From: Paracoccus contaminans
Lineage (GTDB): Bacteria; Pseudomonadota; Alphaproteobacteria; Rhodobacterales; Rhodobacteraceae
Reading direction: 5' to 3'
NCBI RefSeq assembly: GCF_002105555.1
Contig: NZ_CP020612.1
Span: 2,038,001 to 2,102,000, forward strand
DNA length: 64,000 nucleotides
Below the pieces are notes generated by a model, which was not told the DNA's origin, did not search any database, and saw only the letters and a list, made by a program, of their open reading frames with translations. The translations under genes were made by a program, and so were the position numbers. Below, piece by piece: positions 50,779-59,591 of this stretch. The stretch's first letter is position 1. The number at the start of each line of letters is the position of its first letter.

Positions 50779-53583
50779 ATGAACGACGAAGGCTTCGGCA
50801 AGGGCAGTCACCTGCATCTGATCGACGGATCGGCCTTCATCTTCCGCGCCTTCCACGCGCTGCCGCCGCTGACGCGCAAGTCGGACGGCGTGCCGATCGG
50901 CGCGGTCGCGGGGTTTTCCAACATGCTGTGGCGCTATATCGAAGAAGCGCGCGGCCATGATGCCCCGACCCATGCGGCAGTGATCTTTGACCATTCATCC
51001 AAGACGTTCCGCAACGAGATCTACAGCGATTACAAGGCCAATCGCCCCGAGCCGCCCGAAGAGCTGAAGCCGCAATTCCCCCTGACGCGCGAGGCGACGC
51101 GCGCCTTCAACGTCGCCTGCATCGAGATCAGGGATTTCGAGGCCGACGACATCATCGCCACGCTCGCCTGCCAGGCGCGCGAACTGGGCGGGCGCGTGAC
51201 GATCATCAGCTCCGACAAGGATCTGATGCAGCTGGTCGGCGACGGGGTCGAGATGCTGGACCCGATCAAGAACCAGCGCATCGGCCGCGACGAGGTCTTC
51301 GCCAAGTTCGGCGTCTGGCCCGAACGGGTGGTGGACGTGCAGGCGCTGGCGGGCGATTCCATCGACAACGTGCCCGGCGCGCCCGGCATCGGCATCAAGA
51401 CCGCCGCCCAGCTGATCGGCGAATATGGCGATCTGGAAACCCTGCTGGACCGCGCGCAAGAGATCAAGCAGCCCAAGCGGCGCGAGACGCTGATCAATTA
51501 CGCCGACCAGATCCGGGTGTCCAAGCGGCTGGTGCAGCTTGATTGCAAGACGCCGATCGACTTTGCGATGGCCACGCTAGAGGTGCGCGACCCCGACCCC
51601 TCGGTGCTGATGGAATTCCTCAACCGGATGGAGTTCCGCAGCCTGACGAACCGCGTCGCCGAACGCTTCAAGGCCGCGCCCCCCCAGCCCGCCCCGCCGC
51701 CGCCCGAAACGGCGGCCCCCGCCGCGCCCGTGTTTCCGCCGGTCAATTGCGCCGATTACGTCACCATCCGCGACGAGGCGACGCTGGCGCAGTGGATCGC
51801 CGCGATCACGGAAAAAGGGGCGGTCGCCGTCGACACCGAAACCACCAGCCTTGACGAGATGCGCGCCGAACTGGTGGGCCTTTCCCTGTGCCCGGATGCG
51901 GGCCTGGCCGCCTATATCCCCCTTGGCCATGCCGAGGGCGCATCGGACCTGTTCGGCGGCGGCAGCCTTGCCCCTGGCCAGATCCCGATGGACCGGGCGC
52001 TGGCGATGCTCAAGCCGATGCTCGAGGATCCGGCGATCCTCAAGATCCTGCACAATGCCAAGTATGACTGGAAGATACTGGCCCGGCACGGCATCCGCAT
52101 GGCCCCGGTCGATGACACCATGCTGATGAGCTATGCGCTGAACGCCGCGCTGCACAATCACGGCATGGACGAACTGGCCGACCGATACATCGGCCACCGC
52201 TGCCAGCCGATCAAGGAGCTGATCGGCTCGGGAAAGAACCAGATCACCTTTGCGCAGGTGCCCATCGACGCCGCCACCCGCTATGCCGCCGAGGATGCCG
52301 AGATCACCTGGCGCCTGTGGCAGCATTTCCGCCCGCAACTGCCCGCCGCGCAGGTCACGACCGTCTATGAAACGCTGGAACGCCCGATGATCGAGGTGCT
52401 GGCCGGCATGGAGATGGCGGGCGTGCAGATCGACGCCGACCACCTGCGCCGCATGTCGGGCGCCTTCGCGCAGAAGATGGCGGGGCTTGAGGATGAGGCC
52501 TATCGGCTGGCAGGGGGCAAGTTCAATCTCGGCTCGCCCAAGCAGCTGGGCGAGATCCTGTTCGGCCAGATGGGCCTTGCGGGGACCAAGGCGGGCAAGT
52601 CGGGTGCGCTGTCCACCAGCGCCGACGTGCTCGAGGACATGGCCGCCGAAGGGCATGAGCTGCCCGCCCGCATCTTGGACTGGCGGGCGATTTCCAAGCT
52701 GAAATCGACTTATACCGACGCGCTGCCGACCTATGTGAACCCCGACACGGGGCGGGTCCACACCAGCTATTCCATCGCTGGCGCCTCGACCGGGCGGCTG
52801 GCCTCGACCGATCCGAACCTGCAGAACATCCCCGTGCGGACCGAGGAAGGCCGCCGCATCCGCGAGGCCTTCGTCGCCCCGCCGGGCAAGCGGCTCGTCT
52901 CGCTCGACTACAGCCAGATCGAGCTGCGCATCCTCGCCCATGTCGCCGATATCCCGGCGCTGAAACAGGCCTTTGCCGAGGGCATCGACATCCACGCCAT
53001 GACCGCCAGCCAGATGTTCGGCGTTCCTGTCGAGGGGATGGACCCGATGATCCGCCGCCAGGCCAAGGCGATCAATTTCGGCGTGATCTACGGCATCTCT
53101 GGCTTCGGCCTTGCCCGCAACCTGCGCATCCCCCGCGCCGAGGCGCAGGCCTTCATCGACACCTACTTCGAACGCTTCCCGGAAATCCGCGCCTATATGG
53201 ACCGCACCGTGCAAGAGGCGAGGGCGCAGGGCTTTGTGCGCACCCTGTTCGGCCGGCGCATCCATACGCCCGGCATAGCCTCCTCCGGCCCGGCCGCGGG
53301 GGGCGCGCGGCGCGCGGCGATCAACGCGCCGATCCAGGGGACGGCGGCCGACATCATCCGCCGGGCGATGATCCGCATGGACGCGGCCATCGCCCATCTG
53401 CCGACCCGGATGCTGCTGCAGGTCCATGACGAGCTGGTGTTCGAGGTGGAGGAGGACGCGGTGGATGGGCTGATTGCGGCCGCCCGCGCCGTGATGGAAC
53501 ATGCCGCCGCGCCCGCCGTTCACCTCTCCGTGCCGCTGGTCGTGGATGCGGGTGCCGGCGCCACCTGGGCCGAGGCCCATTGA
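50779..53583 (+). CDS. polA: DNA polymerase I
   Basis: A 934-residue repair and Okazaki-fragment polymerase. The 5'-3' exonuclease domain is N-terminal (LHLIDGSAFIFRAFHALPPL; IISSDKDLMQLVG). The proofreading 3'-5' exonuclease is intact: AVDTETTSLDEM, HNAKYDWKIL, YAAEDAEITW. The family A polymerase domain has LVSLDYSQIELRILAHV, RQAKAINFGVIYGISGFGLA and LLQVHDELVFEVEEDA. ATG 50779 is the first that starts the conserved sequence. It is followed, 10 bases after its stop, by the cation efflux gene. Confidence 0.97.
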   Translation: MNDEGFGKGSHLHLIDGSAFIFRAFHALPPLTRKSDGVPIGAVAGFSNMLWRYIEEARGHDAPTHAAVIFDHSSKTFRNEIYSDYKANRPEPPEELKPQFPLTREATRAFNVACIEIRDFEADDIIATLACQARELGGRVTIISSDKDLMQLVGDGVEMLDPIKNQRIGRDEVFAKFGVWPERVVDVQALAGDSIDNVPGAPGIGIKTAAQLIGEYGDLETLLDRAQEIKQPKRRETLINYADQIRVSKRLVQLDCKTPIDFAMATLEVRDPDPSVLMEFLNRMEFRSLTNRVAERFKAAPPQPAPPPPETAAPAAPVFPPVNCADYVTIRDEATLAQWIAAITEKGAVAVDTETTSLDEMRAELVGLSLCPDAGLAAYIPLGHAEGASDLFGGGSLAPGQIPMDRALAMLKPMLEDPAILKILHNAKYDWKILARHGIRMAPVDDTMLMSYALNAALHNHGMDELADRYIGHRCQPIKELIGSGKNQITFAQVPIDAATRYAAEDAEITWRLWQHFRPQLPAAQVTTVYETLERPMIEVLAGMEMAGVQIDADHLRRMSGAFAQKMAGLEDEAYRLAGGKFNLGSPKQLGEILFGQMGLAGTKAGKSGALSTSADVLEDMAAEGHELPARILDWRAISKLKSTYTDALPTYVNPDTGRVHTSYSIAGASTGRLASTDPNLQNIPVRTEEGRRIREAFVAPPGKRLVSLDYSQIELRILAHVADIPALKQAFAEGIDIHAMTASQMFGVPVEGMDPMIRRQAKAINFGVIYGISGFGLARNLRIPRAEAQAFIDTYFERFPEIRAYMDRTVQEARAQGFVRTLFGRRIHTPGIASSGPAAGGARRAAINAPIQGTAADIIRRAMIRMDAAIAHLPTRMLLQVHDELVFEVEEDAVDGLIAAARAVMEHAAAPAVHLSVPLVVDAGAGATWAEAH

Positions 53584-53593
53584 GGAGGCCCTG

Positions 53594-54601
53594 ATGCCCC
53601 ATGATCATGGCCCCGCCGCCCATGCGCATGGCCGCGGCCATGCGCATGGGCATGACCAAGGGGCAGGGCTGGGCGATCGTTCGCTGCTGTGGGCGGTCCT
53701 GGTCAACCTGGCGCTGACGGCTGCGCAGATCGTCGGCGGGCTGGCGGCAGGCTCGGTCGCGCTGGTCGCGGACGGGGTGCATAACCTGTCGGATGCGCTG
53801 GCGCTGGTGCTGGCCTATGTCGCGCGGCGCATGGCGCGGCGGCCTGCGGACGAACGCATGACCTTCGGCTGGGGCCGGGCCGAGATCATCGCCGCCTTCC
53901 TGAACTACCTGGCGCTGATCGGCATTTCCCTGTGGCTGGCGGTCGAGGCGGTGCTGCGCCTGATCGACCCGCCCCCGGTCGCGGGGCGCACCGTTGTGGC
54001 GCTGGCGGCGCTGGCGATCGTCGTCAACGGCGTCACCACGCTGCTGACCTGGCGCATGGCGCAAGGCAGCGCCAATGTCCGCGCGGCCTTCCTGCATGCC
54101 GCGACCGATGCGCTGGTGTCGGTGGCTGTGGTCATCGGCGGGCTGCTGATCCTGTGGCTGGGCTGGCGCTGGATCGACCCTGCGCTGACGCTGCTGATCT
54201 CGGCGGTGATCGTCTGGCACGTGATCCGCGACATCGGCCCTGTCTGGCGCACGATGATGCTGGGCGCGCCGCCCGGCTTTGACATACCGGGCCTGCGCGC
54301 CGCCCTGGCCGGCGCCAGCGGCGTCGCCGGCATTCACCACCTGCATCTGTGGCAGATCGACGAGCGCCGCATTTCTGCCGAAATGCATGTCGTCCTGGCA
54401 GATGGCGCAAGCCCCCGCGCCGTCCGCCTCGCGGTGCGCGCGGTGCTGGCCCGGCACGGCATCACCCATTCCACCATCGAGACGGAAACCATGGCCGAGG
54501 GCTGCGCCGACCCCCGCGGCAGCCATGACGGCGAGGATCATGGCCATGACGAGCACGATCACGACCACGACCACGCCGGGCACAGCCGTCACGCGGGCTG
54601 A
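53594..54601 (+). CDS. Cation diffusion facilitator (Zn/Co/Cd efflux, CzcD/ZitB-like)
   Basis: A 335-residue inner-membrane transporter with about six hydrophobic segments. Both ends are His-rich (start HDHGPAAHAHGRGHAHGHD; end DHGHDEHDHDHDHAGHSRH), a common metal-sensing feature. Transport-site residues are in ALVADGVHNLSDALAL and FLHAATDALVSVAV (His and Asp pairs of helices 2 and 5). The ribosome site gaggagg overlaps the polA stop. A dispersed hairpin element begins three bases after its stop. Confidence 0.93.
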   Translation: MPHDHGPAAHAHGRGHAHGHDQGAGLGDRSLLWAVLVNLALTAAQIVGGLAAGSVALVADGVHNLSDALALVLAYVARRMARRPADERMTFGWGRAEIIAAFLNYLALIGISLWLAVEAVLRLIDPPPVAGRTVVALAALAIVVNGVTTLLTWRMAQGSANVRAAFLHAATDALVSVAVVIGGLLILWLGWRWIDPALTLLISAVIVWHVIRDIGPVWRTMMLGAPPGFDIPGLRAALAGASGVAGIHHLHLWQIDERRISAEMHVVLADGASPRAVRLAVRAVLARHGITHSTIETETMAEGCADPRGSHDGEDHGHDEHDHDHDHAGHSRHAG

Positions 54602-54603
54602 TC

Positions 54604-54654
54604 TTCTTCTGCACGCAAATATCCTCCGGGGGTCCGGGGGTGGAAAACCCCCGG
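54604..54654 (+). repeat. Dispersed element, full copy C: core plus hairpin
   Basis: The core begins TTCTTCTGCACGC and ends AAATATCC (54604-54624). Then ccgggggt occurs twice in a row (54626-54641). The second copy pairs with aacccccgg (54647-54654), loop ggaaa. The layout and sequence match copy A in the fad block. It follows the cation efflux gene directly, so it may mark the transcript end. Confidence 0.7.
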
Positions 54655-54729
54655 TCCGGCAGGGCAGCCGGGCGCGCCCACGCCCTCCGGGCGCTTGACC
54701 TTGCCGACTGCGCGCGGCATCCGCCCGGC

Positions 54730-55425
54730 ATGAGCGATTTCGACCCCACCCCCGCGCACCGCAACTTCTACGGCCGCCGCCATGGCAAGACCCTGCGTCA
54801 AAGCCAGAAGGGTTATCTGGCCGAGGATCTGGGCACCCTGCGCCCGCGCGGCATCACCGTTCAGGACAATCCCGGCCGCAGCCCGATCGACCCGGCCGCG
54901 ATCTTTGGCGACGACCGGCCCTTGTGGCTGGAAATCGGTTTCGGCGGGGGCGAGCACATGGTGGCGATGGCCGCCCGTTATCCCCAGGCCGGCATCATCG
55001 GTTGCGAGCCGTTCATCAACGGCGTCGCCATGCTGCTGGGAAAGATCAGGGCGGCGGGTGTCACCAATGTCAGCGTCCATCCGGGCGATGCGCGCGACCT
55101 GATGGACGTGCTGCCGGACGGCGCGATCGCGCGGGCCTTCCTGAACTATCCCGATCCCTGGCCCAAGGCGCGCCACCATCGCCGCCGCTTTGTCACGCCC
55201 GAACACCTGCTACCGCTGCACCGCGTCATGGCGCCGGGGGCCGAGTTCCGCGTTGCCACCGACATCCCCGATTACATGCGCCAAACGCTCGAGGAGGTGC
55301 CGCGCGCCGGCTTTGCCCTGCTGGCCGAGGGGCCGGAGCCTTGGGACGACTGGCATTCCACCCGCTATGAACAAAAGGCGCTGCGGGCGGGCAGGGTGCC
55401 CCATTACGCGACCTTTCGCCGATAG
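54730..55425 (+). CDS. trmB: tRNA (guanine-N7-)-methyltransferase
   Basis: A 231-residue SAM-dependent enzyme that makes m7G46 in tRNA. SAM site: [20 protein letters not shown]. Further family motifs are [32 protein letters not shown] (catalytic region) and the C-terminal [16 protein letters not shown] 54730 starts the conserved protein; the frame is open upstream across the repeat element but is not coding there. Confidence 0.94.
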   Translation: MSDFDPTPAHRNFYGRRHGKTLRQSQKGYLAEDLGTLRPRGITVQDNPGRSPIDPAAIFGDDRPLWLEIGFGGGEHMVAMAARYPQAGIIGCEPFINGVAMLLGKIRAAGVTNVSVHPGDARDLMDVLPDGAIARAFLNYPDPWPKARHHRRRFVTPEHLLPLHRVMAPGAEFRVATDIPDYMRQTLEEVPRAGFALLAEGPEPWDDWHSTRYEQKALRAGRVPHYATFRR

Positions 55426-55570
55426 CGCCCCTGCCCGCAGGCGCCTGAGCGGGGGCGGGGCCTTGCCGGCGCGCCCCCGTGCCCTGGGCAAGGGCGCCGG
55501 GATGCCCAAGATGGGGCGTGGCCTTGCGCCCCCGCCCGCGCTAAGCCTTGCCGCAAACAGGAGCCTGCCG

Positions 55571-56899
55571 ATGTCCCACCCCGCCGATCCCAGCCCGCTG
55601 ACCGCCCGCCGCTGCGGCCCCCTGACCGGCGAGGCGCAGGTGCCGGGCGACAAGTCTGTCAGCCACCGCGCGCTGATCCTTGGCGCGCTGGCGGTGGGCG
55701 AGACTCGGATCACGGGCCTTCTGGAAGGCCAGGATGTGCTGGACACGGCCAAGGCCATGCAGGCCTTCGGGGCCGAGGTCCGGCGCCTGGGCGCGGGGGA
55801 ATGGGCCGTGCATGGCGTGGGCGTCGGCGGCTTTGCCGAACCCCAGGGGGTGATCGACTGCGGCAATTCGGGCACCGGCGTGCGGCTCATCATGGGGGCG
55901 ATGGCCACGACGCCGATCACCGCCACCTTCACCGGGGATGCCAGCCTCTCGCGCCGCCCCATGGGCCGGGTGACGGACCCGCTGGCGGAATTCGGCGCGC
56001 GGATCACCAGCCGGGCGGGCGGGCTGCTGCCCGTCACCATCGAAGGGGCCGAGGATGCGGTCCCGCTGCACTATCGCACGCCTGTCGCCAGTGCCCAGGT
56101 CAAGTCCGCCGTGCTCCTGGCCGGGCTGAACGCGCCGGGCGAAACCGTGGTGATCGAGCCGCGGCCCACCCGCGATCACACCGAACGGATGCTGGCCGGG
56201 TTCGGGGCCGAGATCACGACCGCCGACACCCCCGAGGGCAGCGTCATCACCCTCAAGGGCCGTCCCGAGCTGCGGGCGCAGGCCGTCGCGGTGCCGCGCG
56301 ATCCGTCCTCGGCGGCCTTTCCGGTGGTCGCGGCCCTGATCGTTCCCGGATCGCAGATCACCGTGCCGGGCGTCAGCCGCAACCCGACGCGGGACGGGCT
56401 GTATGTCACCCTGGCCGAGATGGGCGCCGATCTGGCCTGGAGCAATGCGCGCATCGAGGGCGGCGAGCCGGTTGCCGACCTGACCGTGCGCCATTCCACC
56501 TTGCGGGGCGTCAGCGTGCCGGCCGAACGCGCCGCCAGCATGATCGACGAGTTCCCGATCCTGTCGGTCGCCGCTGCCCTGGCGCAGGGCGAGACGGTGA
56601 TGAACGGCATCGCCGAACTGCGCGTCAAGGAAAGCGACCGGATCGCCGCGATGGTGGCGGGGCTGCGCGCCAACGGTGTCGAGGTCAGCGATACCCCCGA
56701 CAGCATGACCGTGTGCGGCGGGCCCGTGCCGGGCGGCGCGCGGGTGCAAACGCATCTCGACCACCGCATCGCGATGAGCTTTCTGGTGCTGGGTCTGGTA
56801 GCAGAGGCGCCGATCAGCGTCGATGACGCGGGGCCGATCGCGACCTCGTTTCCCGATTTCCTGCCGCTGATGCGCGGGCTGGGGGCGGCGATCAGCTAG
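55571..56899 (+). CDS. aroA: 3-phosphoshikimate 1-carboxyvinyltransferase, CP4-like class
   Basis: A 442-residue EPSP synthase in aromatic amino-acid synthesis. It contains the motifs of the CP4-type class: [67 protein letters not shown] and [14 protein letters not shown]. In the PEP-site loop the sequence is GNSGTGVR, so residue 101 is Gly where CP4 has Ala100. ATG 55571 is used. It is 145 bases after trmB. Confidence 0.95.
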   Translation: MSHPADPSPLTARRCGPLTGEAQVPGDKSVSHRALILGALAVGETRITGLLEGQDVLDTAKAMQAFGAEVRRLGAGEWAVHGVGVGGFAEPQGVIDCGNSGTGVRLIMGAMATTPITATFTGDASLSRRPMGRVTDPLAEFGARITSRAGGLLPVTIEGAEDAVPLHYRTPVASAQVKSAVLLAGLNAPGETVVIEPRPTRDHTERMLAGFGAEITTADTPEGSVITLKGRPELRAQAVAVPRDPSSAAFPVVAALIVPGSQITVPGVSRNPTRDGLYVTLAEMGADLAWSNARIEGGEPVADLTVRHSTLRGVSVPAERAASMIDEFPILSVAAALAQGETVMNGIAELRVKESDRIAAMVAGLRANGVEVSDTPDSMTVCGGPVPGGARVQTHLDHRIAMSFLVLGLVAEAPISVDDAGPIATSFPDFLPLMRGLGAAIS

Positions 56900-56940
56900 C
56901 GCACCGGCAGGCCGCGGCCGCGCCCGCAAGGGTCAGCGAC

Positions 56941-56959
56941 AGGGAAGGGGGGCTTCCCT
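56941..56959 (+). terminator. Small hairpin downstream of aroA
   Basis: AGGGAAG and CTTCCCT arms with a GGGGG loop, followed by TGCCTTCC. A weak terminator candidate, 42 bases after the aroA stop. Confidence 0.45.
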
Positions 56960-57242
56960 TGCCTTCCAGCCGCGCGCAAGCCGATGGCTTCAAGCCGGGT
57001 GCAAGCCGAAGTCAGGCGCCACAGCGCCCGCGCCTGACCGGAACGCGCAGCCGACCGACCGCCCGATCACCTTGCCCGAACCGGCGGCGGGATGGTGCCG
57101 GCTCGGGTGAAACAGCTTGAGACGGGTGCGCTGGACCGGGTGCGCTGGACAAGTGCGCCTTGGACATCGGCGCGCCGGATGGGCACCGCGACAGTGGCGC
57201 CGGGCAGGGGCGCGGCGGCACCGGACAGGGGGCACAAGACAC

Positions 57243-57287
57243 GGGACACGGGGGCACCGGACGCGGGGGCACGGGACGCGGGGGCAC
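57243..57287. repeat. 15-base minisatellite, three units
   Basis: Units gggacacgggggcac, cggacgcgggggcac and gggacgcgggggcac (57243, 57258, 57273). A related 14-base unit cggacagggggcac lies at 57222-57235. Too short and without unique spacers, so not a CRISPR array. Confidence 0.7.
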
Positions 57288-57460
57288 GTCAGCCTGAGGC
57301 GGCAGAGGCCATGCCACTTTCCGAGGTCTGACGGGCGCAGGCTGCAACCCGTCAGGCCCAAGGGCACATTGCTGCGCGGGGCATGGTGCGGCGCATGGTG
57401 CAATGCAGGATGCTGGTTGCAGACAGGGGACAAAGTGCAAACCGCAGGGCCCAGGGCAGG

Positions 57461-57493
57461 GGCGCATGCTGCGCGCTGGGCACAGCATGCGCC
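57461..57493 (-). terminator. Perfect 11-base inverted repeat beyond the prpE stop
   Basis: Arms GGCGCATGCTG (57461-57471) and CAGCATGCGCC (57483-57493) with an 11-base loop, 34 bases downstream of the prpE stop. No T-tract follows in the direction of prpE transcription. Confidence 0.5.
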
Positions 57494-57526
57494 GTGGATC
57501 GACGGGCAGGGCGGCCTTGCCCCCCC

Positions 57527-59419
57527 TCAGGGTTGCGGATGGCCCACGGCCTGCAGCGCCTGGCGGATCTCGTCAAGGACGGCCGGATCCTCGATGGTGG
57601 CCGGCATCTTGAAATCCTCGCCCCCCGCGATCCTGACCATCGTCGCGCGCAGGATCTTGCCCGAGCGCGTCTTGGGCAGGCGGTCCACCACGATGGCCTC
57701 CTTGAAGGCAGCGACCGGGCCGATCCGCTCGCGCACCAGGCGCACCACGTCCTTGCGGACCTGCCCGGCCTGATCCTCCATCCCCTTCTTGAGAACCAGC
57801 AGCCCCAGCGGCGTCTGGCCCTTGAGGCTGTCGGCAACGCCGATCACCGCGCATTCAGCCACCGCCGGATGGGCGGACAGAACCTCCTCCATCGCGCCGG
57901 TGGACAGGCGGTGGCCCGCGACATTGATCACGTCATCGGTGCGCGCCATGATGTAGAGATAGCCGTCCTCGTCCAGCATCCCCGCATCGCCCGTTTCGTA
58001 ATAGCCGGGGAAGGTGGTCAGATAGGCCCTGCGGAACCGCTCATCCGCATTCCACAGCGTCGGCAGCGTGCCGGGCGGCAGGGGCAGGCGGATCGCAACC
58101 GCGCCCAGCGTGCCGCGGGGCAGGGGGTGGCCGGCCTCGTCCAGCACCTGCACGTCATAGCCCGGCATCGGCACCGAGGGGCTGCCGTGCTTGACCGGCA
58201 GCGTCTCGATCCCGAAGGGGTTGGCGGCTATGGGCCAGCCGGTTTCCGTCTGCCACCAGTGGTCGATCACCGGCACCTTCAGGTGCCCTTCGACCCATTG
58301 CACCGTGTCTGGATCGGCCCGCTCGCCCGCCAGGAACACGGCCTTGAGCGATTTGAGGCTGTAATCCCTGATGTATTCGCAGTCCGGGTCCTCGCGCTTG
58401 ACGGCGCGGATGGCGGTGGGGGCGGTAAAGAAGGTCTTGACCCTGTGGTTCTGGATGATGCGGCCGAAGATGCCGGGGTCGGGGGTGCCCACGGGCTTGC
58501 CCTCGAACACGATCGTCGTCGCGCCGCGCAGCAGCGGGCCATAGCAGATGTAGCTGTGCCCCACGACCCAGCCCACGTCGGATGCGGCCCAGAACACCTC
58601 GCCCGCGTCGATGCCGTAGATGTTCTTCATCGACCAGTTCAGCGCCACCAGATGGCCGCCGGTGTGGCGCACCACGCCCTTGGGCTGGCCGGTCGTGCCG
58701 GATGTGTAAAGGACGTAATGGGGGTGGTTGCCCTCGACCGGGACGCATTCGGCCGGCTCGACCCCATACTGGAAGGTGTGCCAGGCAAAGTCGCGCCCCT
58801 CGATCAGCTTGGCGACCTCCTGCTCGCGCTGGAAGATCACGCAGAAATCGGGCTTGTGGGCGGCGGCGTCGATCGCCGCGTCCAGCAGCGGCTTGTAATG
58901 CACCACGCGCCCGGGTTCGAGCCCGCAGGAGGCGGCGATGATCGCCCTGGGCGCGCAGTCGTCGATGCGCACGGCAAGCTCGGGCGCGGCAAAGCCGCCG
59001 AACACGACCGAGTGGATGGCACCCAGCCGCGAACAGGCCAGCATCGCCTCAAGCGCCTCGGGCACCATCGGCATGTAGATGATGACGCGGTCGCCCTTTT
59101 CGACGCCCCTCGCCCGCAGCGCCCCCGCCAGCGAGGCTACCCGTGCCTGCAACTCGCGATAGGTGATGCCGCGATAGGAATGGGTGATGGGGCTGTCATG
59201 GATGATCGCCAGCTGCTCGCCCCGGCCGGCCTCGACATGGCGATCGACCGCGTTCCAGCAGGCATTCACCAGCCCGTCGGAAAACCATTCGTAAAAGGGC
59301 GCCCTGTCGTCGAACAGCGCCTTGGTGGGCGCGCGAAACCAGTCGATCTCGCCTGCGGCCTGCATCCAGAAAGCCTCGGGATCGCTTTTCCACGCGGCAT
59401 AGATATCCTGATAGGTCAT
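57527..59419 (-). CDS. prpE: Propionyl-CoA synthetase
   Basis: A 630-residue acyl-CoA synthetase of the AMP-forming type. The AMP-binding signature is YVLYTSGTTGQPKGVVRHTGG. DHWWQTETGWP, then GYYETGDAGMLDEDGYLYIM and the C-terminal lysine loop TRSGKILRATM (acetylation target in the family) are present. N-terminal features (YQDIYAAWKSDPEAFWMQAA, SYRGITYRELQARVASLAGA) match PrpE rather than acetyl-CoA synthetase. Start 59419 has ggaggggcc upstream. It activates propionate, complementing the acyl-CoA genes elsewhere in the window. Confidence 0.9.
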   Translation of the reverse strand: MTYQDIYAAWKSDPEAFWMQAAGEIDWFRAPTKALFDDRAPFYEWFSDGLVNACWNAVDRHVEAGRGEQLAIIHDSPITHSYRGITYRELQARVASLAGALRARGVEKGDRVIIYMPMVPEALEAMLACSRLGAIHSVVFGGFAAPELAVRIDDCAPRAIIAASCGLEPGRVVHYKPLLDAAIDAAAHKPDFCVIFQREQEVAKLIEGRDFAWHTFQYGVEPAECVPVEGNHPHYVLYTSGTTGQPKGVVRHTGGHLVALNWSMKNIYGIDAGEVFWAASDVGWVVGHSYICYGPLLRGATTIVFEGKPVGTPDPGIFGRIIQNHRVKTFFTAPTAIRAVKREDPDCEYIRDYSLKSLKAVFLAGERADPDTVQWVEGHLKVPVIDHWWQTETGWPIAANPFGIETLPVKHGSPSVPMPGYDVQVLDEAGHPLPRGTLGAVAIRLPLPPGTLPTLWNADERFRRAYLTTFPGYYETGDAGMLDEDGYLYIMARTDDVINVAGHRLSTGAMEEVLSAHPAVAECAVIGVADSLKGQTPLGLLVLKKGMEDQAGQVRKDVVRLVRERIGPVAAFKEAIVVDRLPKTRSGKILRATMVRIAGGEDFKMPATIEDPAVLDEIRQALQAVGHPQP

Positions 59420-59591
59420 TGGCCCCTCCCAAGGCTTTCCGATGGCGAATCGTAGGCCGCAGGGATGGGGCAATCAAGAAAATCGGTGCCGGCCCGTGCA
59501 AGGCAAGGCAGAGCGGAAGGGCCGGGCAGAACGGCAAGGGCGGGGAGGCGCCCAGCCGCGTCAGGCCGGCTTCCTGCGGCCCCCGCCTCCT

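Larger units (their letters stand above)
56900..57526. other. Gene-free, repeat-rich spacer between aroA and prpE
   Basis: About 625 bases between two convergent genes. It holds a small hairpin just after aroA, a 15-base minisatellite, gtgcgctgga-type repeats (57124-57165), and an 11-base inverted repeat before the prpE end. Several Pro/Arg/Cys-rich reading frames here are by-products of the repeats. Confidence 0.55.

Noticed and set aside
57243..57287. Possible CRISPR repeats
   Set aside because: Units are 15 bases, directly adjacent and without spacers; no cas genes in the window.
56990..57488. Pro/Cys/Arg-rich small proteins in the aroA-prpE spacer
   Set aside because: Products of the 15-base minisatellite read in different frames; no start signal or conservation argument.
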